Source of the DNA: Bin18 sp965200355
Lineage (GTDB): Bacteria; Desulfobacterota; Binatia; Bin18
Direction: 5' to 3'
Assembly: GCA_965200355.1 (NCBI GenBank)
Contig: OZ241351.1
Location: 3,534,001-3,598,000, forward strand
DNA length: 64,000 nt
Part shown: positions 32,137 to 40,785 of the stretch, in pieces
How positions within the stretch are numbered: position 1 is the first letter of the stretch
Layout of the letters: each line of letters begins with the position of its first letter
Program-made: the position numbers and the translations under genes
Notes under the pieces: generated by a model
What the model was told of the DNA's origin: nothing
Database searches by the model: none
Seen by the model: only the letters and a program-made list of their open reading frames with translations

Positions 32137-35100
32137 ATGACACACGCCGGTCTACCACATAAACAAGGACTGTATGATCCCAGCTTCGAGCATGACGCCT
32201 GCGGCATTGGCTTTGTGGTCAACATCAAAGGGGAGCGCTCGCGTCAAGTGGTCGAACAGGGTTTAACCGTTCTGGTCAATCTGGACCATCGTGGGGCGCG
32301 CGGCTGCGAAGAAGGCACGGGCGACGGGGCCGGGATTCTCCTCCAGCTCCCCCATCGCTTCCTGAGTGCGGCCTGTCGGGCGCTGGCTATCAGCCTGCCC
32401 GCTCCGGGTCAGTACGGGGTCGGCATGGTCTATCTGCCACCCGACCCTACCCAGCGACAGGATTGCGAGCAGCGCCTGGAGGCCATCGTCAGCGAAGAAG
32501 GCCAAACGGTCTTGGGCTGGCGGGACGTCCCGACCAATAACACCGGCCTGGGAGAGACGGCCAAGGCGTGTGAGCCCTGTATTCGGCAGGTTTTTATCGG
32601 TCGCAGTGCCGACGGTCTGGCGGATGATCTCGCCTTTGAGCGCAAGCTGTATGTCATCCGCCGGCGCGTGACGAACGCCATCCGCTACGGCGGAGTCGCT
32701 GGTGGAGCGTATTTCTATATTCCCAGCCTGTCGTATAAGACCCTGATCTATAAGGGTATGCTCACCCCGCAGCAACTCGAAACCTTCTACCCAGACCTGT
32801 CCGACCCGGACATGGAAAGCGCGATTGCCCTCGTCCACTCACGTTTCAGCACCAATACCTTTCCAAGCTGGGAACGCTCGCACCCGTACCGCTACCTCAT
32901 CCATAATGGCGAGATTAATACCCTGCGGGGGAACGTCAACTGGATGCGCGCCCGGCAGGCCCTGATGACCTCAGCCCTCTTTGGGGAAGATCTGTCGAAA
33001 ATTTTTCCGGTTGTCCTGGAAGACGGCAGTGACTCCGCCATTTTTGATAACTGCCTGGAATTCCTGACGCTGAGCGGACGTTCGCTGCCCCACGCGATGA
33101 TGATGATGATACCCGAGCCGTGGGAGAATCATGCCAGCATGGCCGATGCGAAGCGCGCCTTTTATGAATACCATAGCTGCCTGATGGAACCCTGGGACGG
33201 TCCGGCCTCCATCGCCTTCACGGATGGCAGCCGGGTGGGAGCCGTCTTAGACCGGAACGGCCTCCGTCCGTCTCGGTACTATGTCACCAAAGACGGCCTC
33301 GTCATCATGGGCTCCGAGGTGGGCGTGCTCGCAGTCGAGCCGGAACGGGTCTTGGAGAAACGACGGCTCCAGCCGGGGCGGATGTTCTTGGTCGATACGG
33401 AGCAAGGCCGCATTATCAGTGACGCAGAGTTGAAACAGGAAATCATAAGCGCCCAGCCCTACCGGCAGTGGCTGCATCAACACACCGTGTATTTCGAGCA
33501 GCTGCCAGAGGTGGCAGAGGAACCGCCGGTCTACGACCATGAGGCCACGCTTCAGCGTCTGCGCGCGTTTGGCTACAGCTTTGAGGATTTGAAGGTCAAT
33601 ATCGGACCAATGGCGCTGAATAAAATTCAGCCCATCGGCTCTATGGGCACGGATACACCGCTGGCCGTTTTATCCGATAAACCCCAGCTTTTATACAACT
33701 ATTTTAAGCAACTGTTCGCCCAAGTCACCAATCCGCCTATCGACCCGATTCGAGAAGAACTCGTCACCTCAACAACGCTGACGCTGGGCTCGGAGGGGAG
33801 TGTGATTGGCTCGCGGCCGGATAATTGTCGCCAAATCCGGCTGCCTATTCCGATTCTGAAAAACTCGGACCTTGAAAAGCTGCGGCGTATTGACCAACCG
33901 GGGCTCAAGGCCGTGACCTTGCCCATACTCTTTCAGCCCAAGAACGGCACAGCCGGCCTTGAGCAGGCGTTAGACCACCTCTGTCAGGCCGCGGAGGCCG
34001 CGATTGAGAACGGCGCAACGCTGCTGATCCTGTCGGATAAAGGTGTTGATGCCGAACGGGCCGCGATTCCGGCCTTGCTGGCTTCGTCGGGTTTGCACCA
34101 CCACCTGATTCGGACCGGCAGCCGCACCCGGGTCGGGCTTGTGCTTGAATCGGGCGAGCCGCGCGAGGTTCACCATTTCTGTGTGCTGCTCGGCTATGGC
34201 GTTCAGGCGATCAATCCGTATATGGCTTACGAGTGTCTGAACGACATGATTGGCGAAGGTCTGCTTACGGGCGTCCGCTATCATGACGCGCTGGACGGCT
34301 ATATCAAAGCCGCGGTCAAGGGCATCGTCAAAGTCATGTCCAAAATGGGTATTTCCACGATCAAGTCGTATTGTGGCGCGCAGATTTTTGAAGCCATCGG
34401 GCTGGGCCGAGAGTTGGCCGAGCGCTACTTTACCTGGACGCCTTCCCGCGTAGGCGGCATTGGCCTGGCGGAAATCGCCCACGAGGCAAGCCAGCAACAT
34501 GCCAGGGCCTTCCCGGCCACTCCGGTTCGTGGCCAGACGCTTGAGGTGTACGGCCAATATCAGTTCCGTAAGGACGGTGAGCTGCATCTCTTTAACCCAC
34601 GCACGATTCATCTGCTGCAAAAAGCCTGTCGGACAAACGACTACGCCACCTTTAAGGAGTATACACGTCTCATAGACGACCAATCGGAACGGCTCGCCAC
34701 GCTACGCGGGCTGTTGAAATTGAAGCCCGCGGCTGAGCCAATTCCCATTGAGGAAGTCGAGCCGGTCGAGGCGATTACCACCCGTTTTAAGACCGGCGCT
34801 ATGTCTTACGGTTCTATCAGTCGAGAGGCGCATGAGGCGCTGGCGATTGCCATGAATCGTATTGGCGGGAAAAGCAATACCGGAGAAGGGGGGGAAGACA
34901 TTGCCCGCTATACGCCGGACCCCAACGGCGACTCGCGCAACAGTGCGATCAAGCAGGTCGCCTCGGGCCGGTTTGGCGTCACCAGCGAATATCTGACCCA
35001 GGCGCGTGAAATCCAGATCAAAATGGCCCAGGGAGCAAAACCCGGAGAAGGCGGCGAGCTACCCGGTCGGAAAGTCTATCCGTGGATTGCCAGGGTCCGG

Positions 35101-36738
35101 CTCTCCACCCCTGGCGTTGGCCTGATTTCCCCGCCCCCGCATCACGATATTTATTCAATTGAGGACCTGGCTCAGATCATTCACGACCTGAAAAACGCCA
35201 ATACCGAGGCGCGGATCAGTGTGAAGCTGGTTTCCGAGGTGGGGGTCGGTACGATTGCCGCTGGCGTTGCCAAAGGCCATGCTGATGTGGTGCTGATTAG
35301 TGGTCATGATGGCGGGACTGGAGCCTCGCCCCAGACGAGTATCAAGCACGCTGGCCTGCCCTGGGAGCTCGGCCTGGCGGAAACGCATCAAACCCTGGTC
35401 CTCAACAATCTGCGCAGCCGGATTACGGTTGAGACCGACGGCCAACTCAAAACCGGCCGGGATGTGGTGATGGCTGCCCTGCTGGGGGCGGAAGAGTTTG
35501 GGTTCGCCACCGCCGCCCTGGTTTCATTAGGTTGTATTATGATGCGGGTCTGCCATCTGGACACCTGTCCGGTCGGCGTCGCCACCCAGAATCCGACATT
35601 GCGCAAAAAGTTCACGGGCGACCCGGTCCACGCGGTCAACTTCATGCAGTTCGTTGCGCAGGAAATCCGCGAATATATGGCCCAACTCGGCTTTCGGAGC
35701 ATGAACGACATGATTGGCCGAACCGATACAATTGAGGCGCGTCAGGCCATAGACCACTGGAAAGCCAGGGGGCTGGACTATACCGATATTCTGCACCAGC
35801 CCCAGGTGGGGCCTGAAATCGGGCGGTACTGCCAGATTGGCCAAAACCATGGTCTTGAGCGCTCCCTGGATAAGCAGACTCTGATGGACTTGGCGCGTCC
35901 GGCACTGGAACGGCAAGAGAAAGTGTCCGCCACGCTGCCGATTCAAAACGTCAACCGCGTCACCGGAACGATACTCGGCAGTGCAGTCACCCGCCGCTAC
36001 GGTCGGGAAGGTTTACCGGAAGATACGATCCACTTTCATTTCCAGGGGTCGGCTGGTCAGAGCTTTGGGGCGTTTGTTCCGCCCGGCATGACGCTGGAGC
36101 TGGAGGGCGATGCCAACGATTATTTTGCCAAGGGCCTGTCTGGCGGAAAGGTCATACTCTATCCCCCAACAGGCTCGACCTTCAGGGCGGAGGAAAACAT
36201 TATTGTCGGCAATGTTGCCTTTTATGGCGCGACCAACGGAGAAGCCTATATTCGCGGCATGGCGGGCGAGCGCTTTTGTGTGCGCAATAGCGGTGTGCAG
36301 GCTGTGATTGAAGGGGTCGGCGATCACGGCTGTGAGTATATGACAGGCGGGCGCGTGGTCGTGCTGGGCGAGACCGGACGTAACTTTGCCGCGGGCATGT
36401 CGGGTGGGATCGCCTATGTATTGGACGCCAACGGGACCTTTCGCCGCCAGTGTAATCTTGAAACCGTCAGCCTGGACAGGCTCAACGCGGGGGACCTCCA
36501 GGACGTGCGCACCATGCTGCAAAAACATGTCCAATACACCCACAGCACCCAGGCCCAGCAGATTCTTGACGACTGGGAGGCCAGGGCGCTGGCCTTTGTT
36601 AAAGTCATGCCCAAGGACTATCAACGCATGCTCGACGCGATTACCCGGGCCGAAGGCAGTGGCTTGGCCGGCGATGAAGCCATCATGGCCGCTTTTGAGG
36701 CCAATAAGAACGACGCCGCCCGGGTAAGCGGCAACTAG
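32137..36738 (+). CDS. gltB: Glutamate synthase large subunit (GltB)
   Basis: A 1533-residue enzyme that converts 2-oxoglutarate and glutamine to two glutamates, using electrons from GltD. The N-terminal nucleophile Cys is in EHDACGIGFVVN (class II glutaminase) after a short propeptide-like stretch, consistent with cleavage before Cys. The FMN-binding synthase domain has TGAMSYGSISREAHEALAIA and GGTGASPQTSIKHAG. The [3Fe-4S] Cys cluster is in CHLDTCPVGVATQ (about residue 1140), and the GXGXG domain forms the C-terminus (GMSGGIAYVLD, GVGDHGCEYMTGG). The ATG follows AGGAAGGGG. It is followed 39 bases later by gltD, forming the usual operon, and is preceded by an Lrp gene. Confidence 0.97.
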   Translation: MTHAGLPHKQGLYDPSFEHDACGIGFVVNIKGERSRQVVEQGLTVLVNLDHRGARGCEEGTGDGAGILLQLPHRFLSAACRALAISLPAPGQYGVGMVYLPPDPTQRQDCEQRLEAIVSEEGQTVLGWRDVPTNNTGLGETAKACEPCIRQVFIGRSADGLADDLAFERKLYVIRRRVTNAIRYGGVAGGAYFYIPSLSYKTLIYKGMLTPQQLETFYPDLSDPDMESAIALVHSRFSTNTFPSWERSHPYRYLIHNGEINTLRGNVNWMRARQALMTSALFGEDLSKIFPVVLEDGSDSAIFDNCLEFLTLSGRSLPHAMMMMIPEPWENHASMADAKRAFYEYHSCLMEPWDGPASIAFTDGSRVGAVLDRNGLRPSRYYVTKDGLVIMGSEVGVLAVEPERVLEKRRLQPGRMFLVDTEQGRIISDAELKQEIISAQPYRQWLHQHTVYFEQLPEVAEEPPVYDHEATLQRLRAFGYSFEDLKVNIGPMALNKIQPIGSMGTDTPLAVLSDKPQLLYNYFKQLFAQVTNPPIDPIREELVTSTTLTLGSEGSVIGSRPDNCRQIRLPIPILKNSDLEKLRRIDQPGLKAVTLPILFQPKNGTAGLEQALDHLCQAAEAAIENGATLLILSDKGVDAERAAIPALLASSGLHHHLIRTGSRTRVGLVLESGEPREVHHFCVLLGYGVQAINPYMAYECLNDMIGEGLLTGVRYHDALDGYIKAAVKGIVKVMSKMGISTIKSYCGAQIFEAIGLGRELAERYFTWTPSRVGGIGLAEIAHEASQQHARAFPATPVRGQTLEVYGQYQFRKDGELHLFNPRTIHLLQKACRTNDYATFKEYTRLIDDQSERLATLRGLLKLKPAAEPIPIEEVEPVEAITTRFKTGAMSYGSISREAHEALAIAMNRIGGKSNTGEGGEDIARYTPDPNGDSRNSAIKQVASGRFGVTSEYLTQAREIQIKMAQGAKPGEGGELPGRKVYPWIARVRLSTPGVGLISPPPHHDIYSIEDLAQIIHDLKNANTEARISVKLVSEVGVGTIAAGVAKGHADVVLISGHDGGTGASPQTSIKHAGLPWELGLAETHQTLVLNNLRSRITVETDGQLKTGRDVVMAALLGAEEFGFATAALVSLGCIMMRVCHLDTCPVGVATQNPTLRKKFTGDPVHAVNFMQFVAQEIREYMAQLGFRSMNDMIGRTDTIEARQAIDHWKARGLDYTDILHQPQVGPEIGRYCQIGQNHGLERSLDKQTLMDLARPALERQEKVSATLPIQNVNRVTGTILGSAVTRRYGREGLPEDTIHFHFQGSAGQSFGAFVPPGMTLELEGDANDYFAKGLSGGKVILYPPTGSTFRAEENIIVGNVAFYGATNGEAYIRGMAGERFCVRNSGVQAVIEGVGDHGCEYMTGGRVVVLGETGRNFAAGMSGGIAYVLDANGTFRRQCNLETVSLDRLNAGDLQDVRTMLQKHVQYTHSTQAQQILDDWEARALAFVKVMPKDYQRMLDAITRAEGSGLAGDEAIMAAFEANKNDAARVSGN

Positions 36739-36777
36739 CATTTTTCAACCGGATGCAGATTGACGAAGGAAGACTGT

Positions 36778-38262
36778 ATGGGGAAGCCGACTGGATTCAT
36801 GGAATACGAGCGAGAGTTGCCCACAGACCGTTCACCGTTTGAGCGGGTCGGAGACTGGAAGGAGTTTCATCAGCATTTTTCTGAGAGCAAACTTCAGGAG
36901 CAGGGTGGCCGCTGTATGGACTGCGGTATTCCGTTCTGTCATACCGGGACCCTAATCAGTAGCATGGCTTCGGGCTGTCCGATTAATAACCTGATCCCGG
37001 AGTGGAATGACTTGGTCTATCGGGGGCTCTGGCGGGAGGCGCTGGAGCGGCTGCACCAGACCAATAATTTCCCAGAGTTTACCGGGCGGGTGTGCCCGGC
37101 CCCGTGCGAGGGGTCATGCGTGCTGGGAATCACCAATCCACCGGTCACCATCAAAAACATTGAATGCTCCATCGTTGATCGCGGCTTTGCCGAAGGTTGG
37201 GTTGTTCCTCGTCCGCCAGAGAAACGGACAGACAAAAAGGTGGCGGTCGTCGGCTCAGGTCCGGCCGGCCTCTCGTGTGCGGCGCAACTGAATAAGGCGG
37301 GTCATACCGTCACCGTCTATGAACGGGCCGACCGTATCGGCGGGCTGCTCATGTATGGCATCCCGAATATGAAGCTCGACAAGACTATCGTGCAGCGCCG
37401 GGTCGCTCTGATGGCCCAGGAGGGCATTCGCTTTGTGACCAATACGGCGATTGGCAGCGATATTCCCGCCCCTCAATTACAGCAGAATTTTGACGCTATC
37501 GTCTTGTGTGGAGGGGCGACAAAACCACGCGACCTGCCAGTAGAAGGCCGTCACCTGGGCGGCATCCATTTCGCCATGGAGTTCCTTCACGCGAATACCA
37601 AAAGCCTACTCGACTCGGACCACGCGGATGGGGCGTATCTTTCCGCAACAGACAAAAATGTGATCGTTATTGGGGGTGGCGATACGGGCACCGACTGTGT
37701 TGGGACCGCCCTCCGTCATCAATGCAAGACGCTGACCCAGTTTGAAATTCTTCCTCAGCCACCTTTGGAACGGCAGCCGGACAATCCCTGGCCGGAATGG
37801 CCCAAAATTTTACGGGTCGATTATGGACAAGAGGAAGCAGCAGCCCGATTTGGCGCAGACCCGCGCATATATCTGATTCAGACCGAGCGATTTGTGGGCG
37901 ACGCGCAGGGCCATGTCAAAGAGTTGCACACCGTCGAGATAGAATGGGGGAAAAACGAAAACGGCGCTTTTATTCCCAAGCCCCTGTCGGGAACGGAAAA
38001 GGTTTGGCCAGCAGACTTGGTTCTGCTCGCTATGGGCTTTCTTGGGCCGGAAGCCCCAGTCCTCGAACAACTCGGGGTTGAGCGCGATCTGCGCTCAAAT
38101 GCCAAGGCGGAATACGGCCAGTTTCAGACAAACGTGGATGGCGTCTTTGCCGCCGGCGACGTGCGTCGCGGCCAGAGTATGGTCGTCTGGGCCTTTAACG
38201 AAGGACGCGGAGCAGCCAGGGAGGTAGACCGATATCTGATGGGCCGCACCGACCTCCCATAG
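36778..38262 (+). CDS. gltD: Glutamate synthase small subunit (GltD)
   Basis: A 494-residue NADPH-oxidising partner of GltB. The N-terminal Fe-S region has CMDCGIPFCH and the GRVCPAPCEGSCVLG block. The FAD/NADPH pair is seen in KKVAVVGSGPAGLSCAAQLN (about residue 150), VTVYERADRIGGLLMYGIPN and VIVIGGGDTGTDCVGTALRH (about 300). FAAGDVRRGQSMVVWA near the C-terminus is the flavin-binding ATG motif equivalent. The start at 36778 follows GAAGGAAGA and gives MGKPTGFMEYERELP, typical of the family. The frame extends six codons upstream to a TTG. Confidence 0.97.
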   Translation: MGKPTGFMEYERELPTDRSPFERVGDWKEFHQHFSESKLQEQGGRCMDCGIPFCHTGTLISSMASGCPINNLIPEWNDLVYRGLWREALERLHQTNNFPEFTGRVCPAPCEGSCVLGITNPPVTIKNIECSIVDRGFAEGWVVPRPPEKRTDKKVAVVGSGPAGLSCAAQLNKAGHTVTVYERADRIGGLLMYGIPNMKLDKTIVQRRVALMAQEGIRFVTNTAIGSDIPAPQLQQNFDAIVLCGGATKPRDLPVEGRHLGGIHFAMEFLHANTKSLLDSDHADGAYLSATDKNVIVIGGGDTGTDCVGTALRHQCKTLTQFEILPQPPLERQPDNPWPEWPKILRVDYGQEEAAARFGADPRIYLIQTERFVGDAQGHVKELHTVEIEWGKNENGAFIPKPLSGTEKVWPADLVLLAMGFLGPEAPVLEQLGVERDLRSNAKAEYGQFQTNVDGVFAAGDVRRGQSMVVWAFNEGRGAAREVDRYLMGRTDLP

Positions 38263-38309
38263 TGCCCGTTATGGGGGATACGGATACCGAAGCGGAAGGA
38301 GCAGCGTAT

Positions 38310-38564
38310 ATGAAAAAAATGACTCTCTACTCAACCGATTATTGAGGCTTTTGCACCGCAGCAAAGGCTTTGCTGACACAAAAAGGCGTTCCGTTTGAGG
38401 ATATTGATGTGTCCGACAACCCTGCGCTGCGGCAAGAGATTGCCCAGCGTTCGGGTCAGCGGACTGTTCCTCAGATTTTTATTGGAGAAGAGTCCATTGG
38501 CGGCTTCATGGAGTTGCAAGCCCTGGAAATCAGTGGCGAACTAGACGACATGCTGGCCGACTGA
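38310..38564 (+). CDS. Selenocysteine glutaredoxin (Sec at codon 12, in-frame TGA)
   Basis: One continuous 84-residue glutaredoxin is obtained if the TGA at 38343-38345 is read as selenocysteine: MKKMTLYSTDY-U-GFCTAAKALL. The Sec replaces the first Cys of the redox CxxC (UGFC). The rest is canonical: QRTVPQIFIGEESIGGFMEL (cis-Pro TVP and GG glutathione-binding motifs) and a C-terminal helix. Total length is right for Grx3/GrxC. The ATG is preceded by AAGGAG with eight bases spacing, so translation clearly starts before the TGA. A SECIS-like hairpin follows the TGA immediately. Sec-containing glutaredoxins are known in bacteria. A plain nonsense mutation is the alternative, made less likely by the second selenoprotein 1.3 kb downstream. 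It follows gltD by 47 bases. Confidence 0.88.
38346..38383 (+). promoter_or_regulatory. bSECIS element of the glutaredoxin gene
   Basis: Directly after the TGA lies a perfect 7-bp stem CAGCAAA/TTTGCTG (38359-38365 and 38369-38375) with a GGC apical loop, and a lower stem TTTTG/CAAAA (38349-38353 and 38379-38383). The loop is 20 bases after the TGA and begins with G, meeting the bacterial SECIS consensus of distance and loop-G. It lies inside the coding region, as bacterial SECIS elements do. Confidence 0.8.
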
Positions 38565-38615
38565 CGGACGCCCTTCGCCGTAGCGTTGATTCCTCATAGA
38601 GATTCTGGACGCCGG

Positions 38616-38763
38616 TCAGGCATCTGCCCAGGGGTCAAGAAGGGTAATCCCCATATCCTCGAAATCCCGGCCATTCCTCGTTGCCAGGGCCATGGGCAGC
38701 CGCCTGGAGGCGGAGCCGGGTCTTCACGGTATTGTCGAGATTACGAATCGTTAGGCTTGCCAT
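38616..38763 (-). pseudogene. Deletion remnant of a FitAB/VapBC-type toxin-antitoxin module
   Basis: The minus strand begins with ATG at 38763 and encodes MASLTIRNLDNTVKTRLRLQ, the N-terminus of a FitA/VapB-type ribbon-helix-helix antitoxin. After about 25 codons the antitoxin stops being recognisable. A second frame, starting ATG GCC CTG near 38691, encodes ALATRNGRDFEDMGITLLDP plus WADA, which is the C-terminal end of a PIN-domain VapC/FitB toxin (LATRN.xDF..xGI.LL.PW). The two fragments are fused with the rest of both genes missing, so a deletion of several hundred bases removed most of the module. The antitoxin frame itself ends at 38635. Confidence 0.75.
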
Positions 38764-38891
38764 AGCGCTGCTCCCCACTGTTTGCCTCTGTTCAGCCTAT
38801 CCGGCGATTGCAACGTCCGAGTCGGCCGGCTTCTCTTTTCCTCCTGCCCGGACTTTGCTATACCCTCACCATCTTTTTTGAGGAGGGAAGC

Positions 38892-39200
38892 ATGGCACTC
38901 TACCTTGACGAAGTATGGCTCAAGGACCCCAGCCCGGAGCGGATGAAGGAATTTGTTGGGCTCATCGGCGCGGCCGCAAAAAATCCGGCCTCGGTCGGCG
39001 CACCGCAGGAGGTCCGCTTTGCCGGTGGTCCGTGGTTCTCCAACGAAGAACCCAAGGTCATCTTTCTCGTGGATATTCCCGACCACACGCCGACCTTTCA
39101 GGTCTTTGGTAAAATCGTCTCAAGCGGCTTGATTGAAAAGCGCCGCCTGACTCCGATTGTGGAGTGGAGTGAAGTCGAGAAGCTGGTTGAGCAGTTGTAA
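38892..39200 (+). CDS. Small conserved-looking protein of unknown function
   Basis: A 102-residue protein: MALYLDEVWLKDPSPERMKE, then FVGLIGAAAKNP and EVRFAGGPWFSNEEPKVIFL, ending with EWSEVEKLVEQL. It has no Cys and no signal peptide, and looks like a compact alpha/beta fold. The ATG is preceded by GAGGAGGGAAGC, a strong ribosome site. It lies between the toxin-antitoxin remnant and the GrdB-like selenoprotein on the other strand. No family is recognised with confidence. Confidence 0.7.
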   Translation: MALYLDEVWLKDPSPERMKEFVGLIGAAAKNPASVGAPQEVRFAGGPWFSNEEPKVIFLVDIPDHTPTFQVFGKIVSSGLIEKRRLTPIVEWSEVEKLVEQL

Positions 39201-39230
39201 GACAGGTGTCTAGGCATGTAGCCGGCACAG

Positions 39231-40130
39231 TCAGGCCGATACGGCACACACCCCACAGGCTTCCGGGTTATTCTGCTCAGCCAGCATACGGTCTGCTTCG
39301 GTTTGATACTGCGGGGTATCGCGGCGTGGGGTGCGGGTGTCGCCGTCATTCATCACCCCGTCTTTCCAGCTATCGTCCTCTGCCCAGCCGAACGGCAGGT
39401 GCTTGATCTGTCCGGGCTGCGTGAGCGAGGAAAACGCCTCTAGCGCCTCTCGCAGAATCGCGCGCTGGAGTTCTGGTTCAAACGGCTTGCCGGTTGTGTG
39501 GCCGAGCAAGTAGTCGAGAAAGGCCGCGCGGGGCGGGTGAACGGCCTGGAGAATATCGAGCGCACTCCCCATACATAAGGTCGGGATGCCGGCGGCCTCG
39601 GCATGACGGGCAATCAGTCCTACGGACTGATGACACACCGGTCACACCGGGACCAGCAAAGCCACATCCACACGCTCGGCCTGCAACTGTTCGGTCAGTT
39701 GCGGGGCTAATGCCTCACGGACTTTCCGAGTCGAATAAATGCCGCCCATAAAAGTAAAGGCATGGTCGGCCAGCTCGCCGATGACACCCTCTGCTTCTAA
39801 GCCGCGGAGCGTGTCAATCGGAAAGACCACATTGGGGTCACGCCGGGCATCGGTCTGGTCGTAGGCAAAATGGGCGGTTCGCAGGTCTGCGGTGGCGACA
39901 TCCGTGGGGATGGCTCGGAAGGAAAAATCATCCTTGGTATGAAAAGCGACTTGGCCGGTCGCATAAATGCCACCGGATGCGATCAGGCCCAGGCGACACT
40001 CCGCCAGCGGCTTGGTCAGCGGGGTCCACGGCGGCGTGTCGTCGTTATGCACCCATTGATATGTTTTATAGCCAAGTGCGGCGTAATTAGCCGTAATGCG
40101 CTGAATGTAATCGACTGGTGGCCTGTGCAT
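39231..40130 (-). CDS. GrdB-family selenoprotein (glycine/sarcosine/betaine/proline reductase B-like), Sec163
   Basis: Two same-frame halves join through the TGA at 39642-39644 (minus strand) into one 299-residue protein. The junction reads DVALLVPV-U-PVCHQSVGLIAR, so Sec163 and Cys166 form UxxC, exactly as in selenoproteins of the GrdB/PrdB family. Upstream family blocks are RLGLIASGGIYATGQ, DPNVVFPIDTLRGLEAEGVI and HAFTFMGGIYSTRKV; downstream are AEAAGIPTLCMGSALDI and HPPRAAFLDYLLGHTTGKP. The ATG at 40130 follows GGAGGAACAG. A SECIS-like hairpin follows the TGA. The protein ends with an additional CGVC motif. No other grd or prd subunit gene is present, so a free-standing reductase or thiol-redox role is likely, not amino-acid reductase. 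Confidence 0.9.
39613..39641 (-). promoter_or_regulatory. bSECIS element of the GrdB-like gene
   Basis: On the minus strand, directly after the TGA, ATCAGTCC-GTA-GGACTGAT forms a perfect 8-bp stem with a three-base loop starting with G (stem arms 39624-39631 and 39613-39620). The loop begins 18 bases after the TGA. The geometry matches that of the glutaredoxin element. Confidence 0.85.
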
Positions 40131-40207
40131 CTGTTCCTCCAAGGTCCTCACGCTATCCGGTTTGCCGGACACAGACAGTAACGTTCCGGGTCGTCACGCC
40201 CCACGTA

Positions 40208-40783
40208 TTATTGGCGGGGCAGGATATCGGCTACGGCCAGTGCTGGTCCGTTGGGTAAAGTTACCGTGCCTCCGGTACGAACCATCCGGGTCTTTGTGTA
40301 TTGTTGGCTGGCTGGCTCCGGGTCACAAAAGACTTCTACTTGGCGATCAACAAGATTGACAATCCAATACTCAGAGATACCACTTGCTGCATACACTGTG
40401 ACCTTCCGACTCCGGTCATAGGCTAGGCTCGCTTCAGCAACCTCAATCACAAGGAGAATGTGGTCTGCCTTGGGATGCTCACGTTCGTAATCCTTCGGGT
40501 CGGGACGACATAGGACAATATCAGGCTCAGGTTCACTCAAATCATCAAGGACGATAGGAAGCTGGGCACGTATGACGACCTGATTCCCAAGTAAACGGAT
40601 CAATGTCGTTGTCATTCGAGTGACGACGCTTGCATGAGGCGGATTCTGGGGAGCCATTGTTATGATCTCACCCTTCAGCAATTCAACCCGCTCATCAAGA
40701 AACAATCCCGCTTCCCCCATCCGGTAATACTCTTCTCGGGTGAAGCAGTGAACAGTGGGAGCGACGACAGATGACAGCGACAT
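40208..40783 (-). CDS. Uma2-family (DUF820) nuclease-fold protein
   Basis: A 191-residue protein of the Uma2/DUF820 family, a PD-(D/E)xK-type restriction-endonuclease fold. Seen in order are FTREEYYRMGEAGLFLDERV, EPDIVLCRP (metal Asp), LLVIEVAEASLAYDRSRKV (ExxxxxxDxxxK) and the YAASGISEYWIVNLVDRQVE segment. These proteins are widespread but poorly understood in function. The ATG is two bases before the nuoG stop, on the same strand, so it might be coupled; a weak ribosome site overlaps the end of nuoG. Confidence 0.88.
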   Translation of the reverse strand: MSLSSVVAPTVHCFTREEYYRMGEAGLFLDERVELLKGEIITMAPQNPPHASVVTRMTTTLIRLLGNQVVIRAQLPIVLDDLSEPEPDIVLCRPDPKDYEREHPKADHILLVIEVAEASLAYDRSRKVTVYAASGISEYWIVNLVDRQVEVFCDPEPASQQYTKTRMVRTGGTVTLPNGPALAVADILPRQ

Positions 40784-40785
40784 CT

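Noticed and set aside
39231..39233. The terminal TGA of the GrdB-like gene considered as a second Sec codon
   Set aside because: The frame after it lasts only six codons with no family similarity and no hairpin, so it is the true stop.
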